Assembly: GCF_039535235.1 (NCBI RefSeq) | Contig: NZ_BAAAWU010000001.1 | Coordinates: forward strand, 1,798,001 to 1,862,000 | Direction of reading: 5' to 3' | Source: Streptomyces roseoviridis | GTDB lineage: Bacteria > Actinomycetota > Actinomycetes > Streptomycetales > Streptomycetaceae | DNA length: 64,000 bases | Part shown: positions 9,093-16,870 of the stretch, piece by piece | Position numbering within the stretch: position 1 is the stretch's first letter | How the letters are laid out: each line of letters starts with the position of its first letter | Notes under the pieces: generated by a model | What the model was told of the DNA's origin: nothing | Seen by the model: the letters and a program-made list of their open reading frames with translations, nothing else | The model's database searches: none | Made by a program: the position numbers and the translations under genes

Positions 9093-9385
9093 GGCGCCTG
9101 ACAGGTTACGCCGATGGATACCTCCCTTGGTACCCGGATTCCGTGTGCTGGTCCACCCCGGCCGAAACCCGACCCCTCCAGCACGGCGCACAGGTGGCAT
9201 CTCTTCGCTGCCGCACATCACCGAGCGAGCGCCGGAATCTCCTTCGATCCCCTCGCGGACGGCACCGAACGCCTCGCCCTGCGGCCGCGTTACGGGCTGC
9301 TCACACTCCGTCGAGGCTCGCCCCAAGGGAACGGCCGACGGTCTCGCGGTCGCATTCGTGAAGGATTTCCGCCGTCTGAGGACGT
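9093..9385. other. Upstream region of rnhB
   Basis: About 290 bp lie between the rnhB start and the terminator hairpin of the next leftward gene. It should hold the rnhB promoter, but no clear -35/-10 pair is seen. Open frames here are short and lack ribosome sites. Confidence 0.4.
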
Positions 9386-9430
9386 GGGCGTGCTCTCCTC
9401 TCCGTACGGTACGGGGAGGAGAGCACGCCC
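9386..9430 (-). terminator. Long hairpin terminator of the DUF4173-like gene
   Basis: GGGCGTGCTCTCCTC (9386-9400) pairs with GAGGAGAGCACGCCC (9416-9430), and CCGTA/TACGG extends the stem inward to a 3-nt loop with one mismatch position. It begins 6 bp beyond the stop codon of the leftward gene 9437-11392. A short T/C-rich run follows on the minus strand only weakly. Confidence 0.75.
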
Positions 9431-9436
9431 CGTCTC

Positions 9437-11392
9437 TCAGGGCGCGTACGGGTCGGAGTCGTCGGAGTAGGGGTCGGCGTCCGGGTCGTAGTGCTCCTCA
9501 CGCGTCGGGTCGCCGCACGAGCCGGTGCGGCCGGCCTCGCGCTCGGCCAGGATGTCCCTGGCCCGGGCCTCCGCCAGGCTGGTCTCGTACCAGGCCTCGT
9601 CGCCGTCTTCGCGGAGCCGGTAGGCGAGGCTCTGCAGTGCGCAGGACCGCAGCGGTTCGGGCAGCCGGTCGAGGGCCGGCACGGCATCGGCCGAGAGGCC
9701 CGCCAGGTAGTGCAGGTCGATCTTTCCGAGCCGTTCGTGGCGTTCGACGTTCTGCTGGGCGATGACGGAGTCCGGCTGGATCAGTCCGAAGACGAGGACG
9801 AAGCCGGCGGCGCTGGCCGCCAGGGCGCGGGGCAGCAGACGGGCGCCCCAGATCCCGGCCGCCATGATCAGCAGGATCACCACGCCGAGCCAGATCTCCA
9901 TGGCGGTGACGGAGATCCGGAGCCGGGTGAGACCGTACGCGTCGACGTACAGGTCCATCCTGCGCAGGGCGGAGGCGACGACGACGAGGGTGAGGACGCA
10001 CAGGGTTCCGAGCACGGCCCGCACCAGACGCCGGTCGCCGGCATGGGCGCGGGGCGCCCAGCGCAGGGCCAGGCCGATCACGCCCAGGGTGAGCAGGGTG
10101 GCCATGAGCAGCTGCCAGAAACCCTGGCGCGCGTACTCGGCGTAGGTCAGGCCGGTCTCGTCGAGGACCTTGTCGTAGCCGCCGAACAGCACGGTGAGCT
10201 GGATCCCGATGAAGGCCGCGAAGAGCAGGTTCAGGACGACCAGCGGGAGCGCCCATTCGAACCGGCCGCGGGCCCGGCCGGGGCTGAAGGTCAGGCGGTC
10301 CCACCGCAGCGGTGCCGCCGCGGTGCGGGCGACGGCGAGGCCGCCGACCACTCCGAGCAGGAAGAGCAGCAGCCGCCAGGGCGCCTGGTCGAGAGAGACG
10401 TCCGGGACGAGCGAGCCGAGCAGGTCGGCGAAGGCGGCGTCGGCCCCGGCGAACAGCGCCCCGAAGACGACCAGCAGACCGACCGCGATCAGGACGGTGC
10501 GCAGGAGCGGACCCCAGCGCCCTTGGGACGCGCCCGCACGCTCGCGTACGCCCCGCCATCCCCACATCATGCCGGTGCCGACGGAGTCGAAGAGGCCGAG
10601 GGGACCGAACAGCATGCTCGGCCATCCGCGGCCACCGTGCAGGGCGAAGCCGGTGAGACCGAGGGCCGTGACGACCGCGAGGAAGGTCGGCCAGCTCGCG
10701 TCGCTCAGCACCGGCACGACGAGCAGCGAGGCGGCTCCGATCGCCCAGACCAGGGTCCAGGGCCGCAGCCGTCGGCCGGCCGCACGGGCGGCGAAGGCGC
10801 CGGCGAGGGTCGCGGGCACCGCCACGAGCAGCAGGTTCACCCCGGCGCCCCCGCCGAGCAGCAGGGCCGCGGCCAGCGCGGTGGCGAGGACGGCCCACAG
10901 CGTGGCGGCGGTCGGCTTGGCGGGTGCGGCGGGCCTGAGCCGGCTGGGCTTCGGCTGCGGCGGGCCCCAGGCCCGGTACGTCGGGTGGGTTCCCGGCCCG
11001 TACGGCTGCCCCGGTCCGTACGGCTGTCCCGGCCCGTACGGCTGTCCCGGCCCGTACCTTCCGGGAGGCGGCCCGCCGGGCGACGGCGCGCCGCCGAACG
11101 CGGCCGCCCTCGAAGCGGCTGGGGCAGCGGGCGAGGCGGGTAGGGCGGGTGGGGCGGGTGATGCGGCGACGGTCCGCCCCGGTTCCGGCGTGTTGGCCTG
11201 CGCCGACGGCGCGGTGCCCTCGGGCCCGGCGCCGCCCTCCGGCCCGCCACCCTCCGACGAGCCGCCCGGCGTGTTCGCCTGCGCCGACGGCGTGGCACCC
11301 TCAGGCGCGGCGCCACCCTCCGGCGAGCCGTCCGGCGCGCTGCCCTCCGGCCGGCCGTCCTTCGGCGGCTCTGCGGATGGTGTATCGGTCAC
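9437..11392 (-). CDS. Polytopic membrane protein, DUF4173/DUF4153-like
   Basis: GTG 11392 gives 651 residues. The first 160 are disordered Gly/Pro/Ala-rich sequence, including a five-residue repeat PYGPGQ iterated about four times near 11000-11060. From about residue 165 there are at least ten hydrophobic helices (for example [22 protein letters not shown] and [20 protein letters not shown]), and a polar tail of about 120 residues with a conserved [20 protein letters not shown] segment. This layout matches the DUF4173 membrane proteins common in Streptomyces, whose function is unknown. It has its own terminator and no clear operon partner. The domain name is from recognition and moderately sure; the membrane topology is clear. 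Confidence 0.8.
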   Translation of the reverse strand: MTDTPSAEPPKDGRPEGSAPDGSPEGGAAPEGATPSAQANTPGGSSEGGGPEGGAGPEGTAPSAQANTPEPGRTVAASPAPPALPASPAAPAASRAAAFGGAPSPGGPPPGRYGPGQPYGPGQPYGPGQPYGPGTHPTYRAWGPPQPKPSRLRPAAPAKPTAATLWAVLATALAAALLLGGGAGVNLLLVAVPATLAGAFAARAAGRRLRPWTLVWAIGAASLLVVPVLSDASWPTFLAVVTALGLTGFALHGGRGWPSMLFGPLGLFDSVGTGMMWGWRGVRERAGASQGRWGPLLRTVLIAVGLLVVFGALFAGADAAFADLLGSLVPDVSLDQAPWRLLLFLLGVVGGLAVARTAAAPLRWDRLTFSPGRARGRFEWALPLVVLNLLFAAFIGIQLTVLFGGYDKVLDETGLTYAEYARQGFWQLLMATLLTLGVIGLALRWAPRAHAGDRRLVRAVLGTLCVLTLVVVASALRRMDLYVDAYGLTRLRISVTAMEIWLGVVILLIMAAGIWGARLLPRALAASAAGFVLVFGLIQPDSVIAQQNVERHERLGKIDLHYLAGLSADAVPALDRLPEPLRSCALQSLAYRLREDGDEAWYETSLAEARARDILAEREAGRTGSCGDPTREEHYDPDADPYSDDSDPYAP

Positions 11393-11773
11393 GGGACCCC
11401 CTCCCGGCCCGGGCCGCGCGGCGGCCGTGTGGCCGGAGAAGGCGGTCCCGGGTGTCTCGTCGGCACGCTGTTGTCATGATCAGCGCTGCGGAGTGGCCGA
11501 CTCTAACCGCGCCGCGCCCTGCCGAACCGCCCCGGACGCGGCTGTGGCAGGACCGTGACACTCAGCCCGCCCGAACCCGTCGGCGGGCGACGGGTTCCGC
11601 CCTGAACGTCCGATTCCGAAAAACCCGGCCTCGCCGTCGGCCAGGGCATCGCCGCCCTCGACGGGCCTGCACCAGGGCCGCCGCCACCGAGGGCGGCCGC
11701 GCAGGTCGTCCCCGTCATGACCTGGCCGCAGGCCATCGGCATGTCGGTGGCCTACGGTGCCAGGCTCGTCGGG
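11393..11773. other. 381-bp intergenic region
   Basis: The region lies upstream of the leftward membrane-protein gene and downstream of the leftward ADP-ribosylglycohydrolase. A short imperfect hairpin (AGGCCA/TGGCCT, 11730-11753) is the only terminator candidate. The promoter for GTG 11392 must lie in the 11393-11500 part but no consensus is obvious. No gene is supported. Confidence 0.4.
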
Positions 11774-12685
11774 CTACGGGCGTACGGCCGAGGGGACCCA
11801 GTCGGGCAGGTCTTCGGTCTGGGCCAGCCACTCGGCGGGCGGGGCCCCGGCCGCCGAGGCGGCGACGACCCCGCCGGCGATGGCGCAGGTGGTGTCGACG
11901 TCACCGCCGACCTCCGCCGTCGTCCAGAACATCCGCTCGAAGTCACCGAGCGCCCGGGCCGCGGACCAGAGCGCGAACGGGACGGTGTCGTGCGCGGTGG
12001 TACGCCGGCCGCTGCCGAGCACTGCCGCGACCGTGGCCGCGTCACCGTAGTCGAGCATGTCGCGCGCCCGGCGCAGACCGGCACCGACGGCGCTGCGCGG
12101 CACGAGGGCGACGACTCCGTCGAGCAGCGCCTCGGGCGTGGGCGGCCCGGCCGGGTCCGCGGCGAGGGCCGCGGCGGCGGCGACGGCCATCGTCCCGACC
12201 ACGGCCTCGCGGTGCTGATGGGTGGTGTACGCGGAGATCTCCGCCTGGTGGGTGGCCTGCTCCGGGTCGTCCGCGTACCAGGCGCCGAGGGGCGCGATCC
12301 GCATGGCCGCGCCGTTGCCCCACGAGCCCTGGCCGTTGAAGAGGGCCGCCGCGAGCTGCCGCCAGTCGCCTCCCTCGCGGATGAGCCGGAGCATCCGGTT
12401 GACGGCCGGGCCGTAGCCGCGGTCGAAGTCGTGGTGACGGGCGAACGACTCGGCGAGGGCGTCCTGGTCGACGCGGTGGTGGCTGACCAGCACGGCCAGG
12501 ACCGAACAGGCCATCTCCGTGTCGTCGGTCCACTGCCAGGGACCGGGCGGCAGCTCGTGCCGCTTCAGCAGGGGGTAGTGGGCGGGAACGAAGAACTGGG
12601 AGCCCAGGGCGTCTCCCACGGACAGCCCGCGCAGGCTGGCCAGGGCGCGGTCGAAGCGCCGGTCAAGAGAGGAGTCAGCGGTCAT
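11774..12685 (-). CDS. ADP-ribosylglycohydrolase family protein
   Basis: The 303-residue protein starts at ATG 12685. The family fold is all-alpha with a dinuclear Mg2+ site and removes ADP-ribose from proteins or small molecules. Visible motifs: SVGDALGSQFF (about residue 22), WTDDTEMACSVLAV (about 50-64, the first metal-binding Asp cluster), GSWGNGAAMRIAPLGAW (about 118-135) and EVGGDVDTTCAIAGGVVA (about 263-280, the second metal cluster, here GGDVDT instead of the commonest GGDTDT). It lies 12 bp downstream of the histidine phosphatase gene, so the two are probably co-transcribed. The natural substrate is unknown. Confidence 0.9.
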   Translation of the reverse strand: MTADSSLDRRFDRALASLRGLSVGDALGSQFFVPAHYPLLKRHELPPGPWQWTDDTEMACSVLAVLVSHHRVDQDALAESFARHHDFDRGYGPAVNRMLRLIREGGDWRQLAAALFNGQGSWGNGAAMRIAPLGAWYADDPEQATHQAEISAYTTHQHREAVVGTMAVAAAAALAADPAGPPTPEALLDGVVALVPRSAVGAGLRRARDMLDYGDAATVAAVLGSGRRTTAHDTVPFALWSAARALGDFERMFWTTAEVGGDVDTTCAIAGGVVAASAAGAPPAEWLAQTEDLPDWVPSAVRP

Positions 12686-12697
12686 CGCTCCGCCACT

Positions 12698-13357
12698 CTA
12701 TCCGGTGGGGCCGTACGGTTCCGGGGTACGCCAGCGTTCGAAGGGCCGGTCGAGCCGGTACTTCCCGTCCTCTCCGAGCAGCAGCATCCGGGTCTCCGCG
12801 TTGCCCGGGTTGGAGAGGGACTCGAAGTCGGCGACCGTCCAGTGGAACCAGCGCATGCAGAAGAGGCGCATGGTCAGGCCGTGGGTGACGAGCAGGACGT
12901 TGGGCGGGTGGTCGGGTGCCTCGAAGCTCCGGTAGAGGCTCTCCAGGAAGGCGCCCACCCGGTCGTAGACGTCCGCTCCCGACTCGCCCTGGGCGAAGCG
13001 GTAGAAGAAGTGTCCGTAGGCGTCCCGGTACGCCTTCTGGAGGCGCACGTCCTCCCGCTCCTGCCAGTTGCCCCAGTCCTGCTCGCGCAGCCGGGGCTCC
13101 TCCCTGACCCGGACGCGGTGCGGGTCGAGCCGGAACGCGCGCAGCGTCTCGTGCGTGCGGCGGTACGGCGACACGTAGACGCTGACCCGCTCCTGACCGA
13201 ACAGCGCCCGCAGCCGCTCCCCGGTCTCCTCGGCCTGCCGCCACCCGGTCGCGGTGAGCCGGAGCGCGTGGTCGGGCTCCCGCTCGTACACCGTGTCATC
13301 GGCATTGCCCTCGGACTCTCCGTGCCGTACGAGGACGATGCGCCGCGGTCGTGCCAT
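12698..13357 (-). CDS. Histidine phosphatase family protein
   Basis: The 219-residue protein opens with the catalytic motif VLVRHGESEGN (about residues 8-18, RHG histidine as phosphate acceptor). The second histidine is in LLVTHGLTMRLF (about 155-166). YVSPYRRTHETLRAF supplies the usual phosphate-binding Arg. It belongs to the phosphoglycerate mutase-like superfamily; the substrate is not predictable. A strong GTG/ATG alternative is not seen, so ATG 13357 is used. It is the first gene of a probable operon with the ADP-ribosylglycohydrolase, and a tandem repeat lies about 300 bp upstream. Confidence 0.9.
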   Translation of the reverse strand: MARPRRIVLVRHGESEGNADDTVYEREPDHALRLTATGWRQAEETGERLRALFGQERVSVYVSPYRRTHETLRAFRLDPHRVRVREEPRLREQDWGNWQEREDVRLQKAYRDAYGHFFYRFAQGESGADVYDRVGAFLESLYRSFEAPDHPPNVLLVTHGLTMRLFCMRWFHWTVADFESLSNPGNAETRMLLLGEDGKYRLDRPFERWRTPEPYGPTG

Positions 13358-13666
13358 GCGACCGACCCTAGACGGACCCCCGCCGGCCGGCTCAGCCGGG
13401 CAGGCGTCCGGAGTCCATCCGGCGTATGCGGCGCCTCTTCGTCACCCGCGAGCCACCCGCGAGCCACCCCGTGACCGGATCGACCCGGCGGTCGGAGCCC
13501 AGGCCGCCGGACGGCCCCGGCGGTGGCGGTGGGCGCCGGCGCGTCCCCGAGGCGAGCACCGGCGGAGCGGGCCTCGCCACGCCACGCCCAGCCGGCCGGA
13601 CGGGGCCCGGGCGGAGGGGCCGGCCGGAGAGGGCCGGGCCGACCGGGAGGGCGGTCGGGCCGAGCC

Positions 13667-13778
13667 GGCCGGTCCCGCTCAGCCGGACTCGTTCAGCCGG
13701 TCCCGCTCAGCCGGACTCGTTCAGCCGGTCCCGTTCAGGCGGCCTCGTTCAGCCGGTCCCGTTCAGGCGGCCTCGTTC
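13667..13778. repeat. Tandem repeat, 8 x 14 bp (4 x 28 bp)
   Basis: Eight consecutive 14-mers run without gaps. Odd units are AGCCGGTCCCGYTC and even units are AGCCGGACTCGTTC or AGGCGGCCTCGTTC, so the true period is 28 bp with four copies. The array sits in the 443-bp gap (13358-13800) between the stop of the DUF4937-like gene and the start of the histidine phosphatase, both leftward. No open frame through it has support. Units vary at only four positions. Confidence 0.9.
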
Positions 13779-13800
13779 AGCGCCCCGTCCACCCGTCCCT

Positions 13801-14406
13801 TCACACCGTCCAGGCGGATTCGAGCTGCACCACGTCGCCGGTCATCGCCGCCACGTCGGCCTCGGTCTGCGCGCGCAGGCCGAGGCGCTCGACCCGTTCC
13901 GCCCGGTACTTGCCGTGTTCGGCCGCCGAGTTCCACATCGACAGGACCACGAACTCGTGTCCCGGCGCCTCCCCGAACATGCCGCGGAGCATGCCGGGGG
14001 ATCCGGCCATCGCCGGGTTCCACACCTTCTCCTGCATGAGGGCGAAGTGCTCGACCTTCTCCTCCCGCACGCGGCAGTGCGCGACCCGGGCCACGTCGGC
14101 GTCGGCGAAGCGCGGCTCGAATCCGGTCTTCACGTCGAAGCGGTGGTCGAACAGCTTGACCTGGGCGTTGCGGAACGTGCCGACCTGCGCCGCCGCCAGC
14201 CGGTCGTGCGAGCGCGCCATGAAGGAGTCGTAGAAGGCACGGCTCTCCCAGAACGCGAAGACGTGGGCGACATCCGGCCTCAGCCGGCTCCATCCCCCGC
14301 CCTGCCCCCGGAATCCCGGCTCACCGAGCAGCCCCGCCCACTTCCGCTGCCCCCGCTCGAACCCTCGACGGTCCACCACGGTGCAGCGAATCCACTTGAC
14401 CAGCAC
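13801..14406 (-). CDS. DUF4937-like monooxygenase-fold protein
   Basis: GTG 14406 (VLVKWIRCTVVD) gives 201 residues. The sequence looks like two tandem ferredoxin-like halves of the antibiotic-biosynthesis-monooxygenase type: the N-terminal half with KWIRCTV and HVFAFWESRAFYDSFM, the C-terminal half with HCRVREEKVEHFALMQEKVWNPAMAG and HEFVVLSMWNSAAEHGKYRAERV (shown in two parts). Such proteins are usually dimeric oxidases or heme-related enzymes, but the function of this family is not established. It follows the N-acetyltransferase gene after 32 bp, probably in one operon. No strong ribosome site precedes the chosen start. Confidence 0.75.
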   Translation of the reverse strand: MLVKWIRCTVVDRRGFERGQRKWAGLLGEPGFRGQGGGWSRLRPDVAHVFAFWESRAFYDSFMARSHDRLAAAQVGTFRNAQVKLFDHRFDVKTGFEPRFADADVARVAHCRVREEKVEHFALMQEKVWNPAMAGSPGMLRGMFGEAPGHEFVVLSMWNSAAEHGKYRAERVERLGLRAQTEADVAAMTGDVVQLESAWTV

Positions 14407-14438
14407 CGCGCCATGGTACGGGGCGGAACGGCACGCCG

Positions 14439-15257
14439 TCAGACCTCTGCGGAGTGCACCCGCAGCAGGCCCGCGGCCTCCTCGTCGTCCAGTTCGATGC
14501 CGAACAGCCCGTCGAGGGTCGCGACCAACTCGTGCGGCCCGACCCGGCGTTCCTCGCGGCTCCCGTCCACGCGCACCGAGGTCAGGCCGTCGCGGACCAG
14601 AGCCCTGCGCACCTCGGACCCGGGCCGCTGGGCCACGACCTGGCCGAGGAAGCGCGATTGGGGATGGCTGGAGCTGTAGTGGTTCATGAGCTCGAAGTCG
14701 ACGGGGTACAGGGTGTGCGGAGCGAAGGCGTACAGATCGGTCCACCCCTCCGGGCGACGGGCGCGCAGCACGTGGACGCCCTCGTCCTCGGCCTCGACGC
14801 CGAAGCCCCAGCCGTCCTGCTCGACCCGGGAGCCGGCGGTCAGCGGCACCGGCTCCAGTGGCCCCTGCCACCCGAATCCGGCGTCCACCAGCCACTGCTC
14901 GTCCTCGACGGTGACGACGAGGAGCGCGTGGGTGACCGGCGTCAGCACGTCTCCGCGGGTACGGTTCCGGGCGCCGCGGCCCGCGACCCGGAAGCCGATC
15001 CGCTCCAGGGCGGCGGCGAGCAGGGTGTTCTGCTCGTAGCAGTAGCCGCCGCGCCGCCGGTCGACGAGCTTGGTCCGCAGGCTCGTGACGTCCAGCGCGA
15101 TCCGGCGCCCGAGTGCGACGTCCAGGTTCTCGAAGGGAATGGCCGAGACGTGCGCCCGCTGTACGGCGCGCAGGGTGGCCAGATCGGCCGTGCGCGCCCC
15201 CGAGTAGCCGATCCTCGCCAGATATGCGTCCAGATCCAGCTCTTCCCCGCCCCACAT
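14439..15257 (-). CDS. nat: Arylamine N-acetyltransferase
   Basis: ATG 15257 (MWGGEELDLDAYL) is preceded by GAGGGGGAG at good spacing, so it is preferred over the in-frame ATG 15284. The 272-residue enzyme transfers acetyl from acetyl-CoA to arylamines, arylhydroxylamines or hydrazines. The catalytic triad is visible: Cys in RRGGYCYEQNTLL (about residue 71), His in PVTHALLVV (about 110) and Asp in LVDAGFGW (about 125). VSAIPFENLDVALGR is the standard N-terminal motif. It is divergent from terD and precedes the DUF4937-like gene in a likely operon. Some actinobacterial homologues close aromatic polyketides as amide synthases, but no polyketide genes are nearby. Confidence 0.93.
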   Translation of the reverse strand: MWGGEELDLDAYLARIGYSGARTADLATLRAVQRAHVSAIPFENLDVALGRRIALDVTSLRTKLVDRRRGGYCYEQNTLLAAALERIGFRVAGRGARNRTRGDVLTPVTHALLVVTVEDEQWLVDAGFGWQGPLEPVPLTAGSRVEQDGWGFGVEAEDEGVHVLRARRPEGWTDLYAFAPHTLYPVDFELMNHYSSSHPQSRFLGQVVAQRPGSEVRRALVRDGLTSVRVDGSREERRVGPHELVATLDGLFGIELDDEEAAGLLRVHSAEV

Positions 15258-15344
15258 GCGGCGCTCCCCCTCGTCCGGTGACATGTTGATCACATGACAC
15301 CATGAACGTCTCGTCAGAAACCGCGCGCGGAGAGGGGATTCACG

Positions 15345-15875
15345 ATGAGCGGACTCAACAAAGGGGTCGGCAAGGTCGAGGTGGCGCTCAAGTGGGACCC
15401 CAGTCCGGCCGGCGCCGCTCCGCACGACCTGGACCTCGTCGCCGGGGTCTACACGGCGGACGCTCCGCACGGCTCTCCGGCCTATCTGGTGCACTTCGAC
15501 AGCCGCTCCCCCGACGGCACCATCACGCTCCACCGCGACAGCCGTACGGGCCAGGGCTTCGGCTACGACGAGGCGATGACGCTCGAACTCCCGCGGCTCG
15601 CCGAGCGGTACGCGCGCGTGGTGGTGGGCGTGGCCATCCAGCAGAGCGGCGGCCGGGTGACCTTCGGGCAGGTGGCCCGGACCGGCGTACGGGTCCGTGA
15701 GGGCTACACCGACCTCCTGGACGACGACCTCACGTCCGTGGCGGACGCGACCGCCGTGGTCGTGGCCGAGTTCGTCCGCGACGAGACGGAAGGCTGGACC
15801 TTCCGTCCCCTCCTGCGCGGTCTCGACACGGATCCGCAGGACTTCGGCGCCCTGATGGGCGCGCGGCACTCCTGA
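15345..15875 (+). CDS. TerD family protein
   Basis: ATG 15345 is preceded by GGAGAGGGG. The 176-residue protein has the TerD beta-sandwich pattern: GVGKVEVALKWDP at the start, HDLDLVAGVY (Asp pair that binds Ca2+ in TerD relatives, about residue 29) and YARVVVGVAIQQSGGRVTFGQV. TerD-type proteins belong to tellurite/stress-response systems and are abundant in Streptomyces, where several affect differentiation. It stands alone here, without other ter genes. It is divergent from the N-acetyltransferase gene with an 87-bp promoter gap. Confidence 0.88.
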   Translation: MSGLNKGVGKVEVALKWDPSPAGAAPHDLDLVAGVYTADAPHGSPAYLVHFDSRSPDGTITLHRDSRTGQGFGYDEAMTLELPRLAERYARVVVGVAIQQSGGRVTFGQVARTGVRVREGYTDLLDDDLTSVADATAVVVAEFVRDETEGWTFRPLLRGLDTDPQDFGALMGARHS

Positions 15876-15896
15876 GCCGGGCCGCCCGGCCACGGG

Positions 15897-15922
15897 GCGC
15901 CGGTCCTCCGCGGGACCGGCGC
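15897..15922. terminator. Hairpin between convergent genes
   Basis: GCGCCGGTCC (15897-15906) and GGACCGGCGC (15913-15922) form a perfect 10-bp stem with a 6-nt loop. It lies between the stop of terD and the stop of the leftward gene ending at 15936, so it can serve both. Confidence 0.65.
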
Positions 15923-15935
15923 TCCGGCCGGCTCG

Positions 15936-16727
15936 TCAGCCCGTCGTCCAGCCGGGAACGGTCGGCAGCACCCGCTCGGCGAGGCGCACGAGCGCGGCGT
16001 CGTCGACCGGGATCCCCTGGTCCTGGCGCCAGATGACGAGCTCGTAGGAGCCGCCGCCGTCCTTCGGGTCCTTGGCGACCAGCAGGTGCCGGGCGATGCC
16101 GCCCGTCGTGGTCTCCGCCTTCCCGCCGCCCAGCGGCGCCCTGAACGCGAGGGTGCGGTCCGAGTAGAAGAGCGCGGTGCGCCCCAGAACCTTCGTGGGC
16201 TCCACCGTATTCCCGAGCAGCCGTCCCAGGCGTGCGACCGGAAGGCGGTCGTAGGAGACCGAGAGGCGCACGGAGTACGTCGGCAGGTCGACGGCGCCCG
16301 AGGGCGTCGGGATCCTGCCGCCCCCGGCCCCGTTCCCGTCCCGGGCGCCGTTCCCGTCCCCGGCTCCGTCCCCGTCCCCGGCGCCGTTCGCGCTCCCGGT
16401 CTCTCCTCCGCCCTCGCTGCCGCCGAGGGTCGTCCACCCGTGGGTGCCGTACGCGTTCGTCGCCTTCTCGCCCGGCGTCGCGAGCAGCACCGGCAGGTCC
16501 GGCCGGTTCAGCGCCTCGCACAACCGCGTCCCGGACACGTACCGCGGCGGCACGGGATCGGTCGCCGCCGTCGTGCAGACGGCGGGGCCCCGTTCCACGG
16601 AGCCCTCCTGGGAGGTCTTGGCCAGGAACCAGAAGCCGCCCGCCAGCACCCCGCCCAGGGCCAGCGCCGCCGCCACCTGCGCGCCCACCCTCGGCCCCTT
16701 CAACGATCCGCCCGTGTCACAGGCCAT
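15936..16727 (-). CDS. Membrane-anchored hypothetical protein with Gly/Asp/Asn repeat linker
   Basis: ATG 16727 (MACDTGGSLKGPRVG) gives 263 residues. One hydrophobic segment (AQVAAALALGGVLAGGFWFLA, about residues 16-36) anchors it with the bulk outside. An extracytoplasmic domain with a Cys pair (VCTTAAT and TRLCEALNRPDL) follows. A linker of about 35 residues made of GAGDGDG/GDGNGA-type units (16320-16400) separates it from the C-terminal domain (YSVRLSVSYDRLPV, YELVIWRQD, LAERVLPTVPGW). The layout resembles Streptomyces DUF6215 proteins, but I am not sure of that name. Function unknown. No co-directional partner is close enough to call an operon. Confidence 0.75.
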   Translation of the reverse strand: MACDTGGSLKGPRVGAQVAAALALGGVLAGGFWFLAKTSQEGSVERGPAVCTTAATDPVPPRYVSGTRLCEALNRPDLPVLLATPGEKATNAYGTHGWTTLGGSEGGGETGSANGAGDGDGAGDGNGARDGNGAGGGRIPTPSGAVDLPTYSVRLSVSYDRLPVARLGRLLGNTVEPTKVLGRTALFYSDRTLAFRAPLGGGKAETTTGGIARHLLVAKDPKDGGGSYELVIWRQDQGIPVDDAALVRLAERVLPTVPGWTTG

Positions 16728-16821
16728 GTTCCACCCCACCCCTGGGCGCGCTCCGTGCGCGCGACGGCAGAGCCTAACCAGTGATCGTCGGCGCGCGAAC
16801 GGAGAGGTCCGCGCACGCGGA

Positions 16822-16852
16822 AGAGGGTGCCGACCACCGGTCGGCACCCTCT
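16822..16852 (-). terminator. nrdJ terminator hairpin
   Basis: AGAGGGTGCCGACC (16822-16835) pairs perfectly with GGTCGGCACCCTCT (16839-16852) around a 3-nt loop, 18 bp beyond the nrdJ stop codon on the minus strand. Confidence 0.85.
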
Positions 16853-16870
16853 CACTCACGCGTCAGTCGG

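Noticed and set aside
11000..11060. Direct repeats near 11 kb as an independent repeat element
   Set aside because: They are the PYGPGQ codon repeat inside the disordered N-terminus of the membrane-protein gene.
13667..13778. CRISPR array
   Set aside because: Units are contiguous 14/28-mers without unique spacers, and no cas genes are present.
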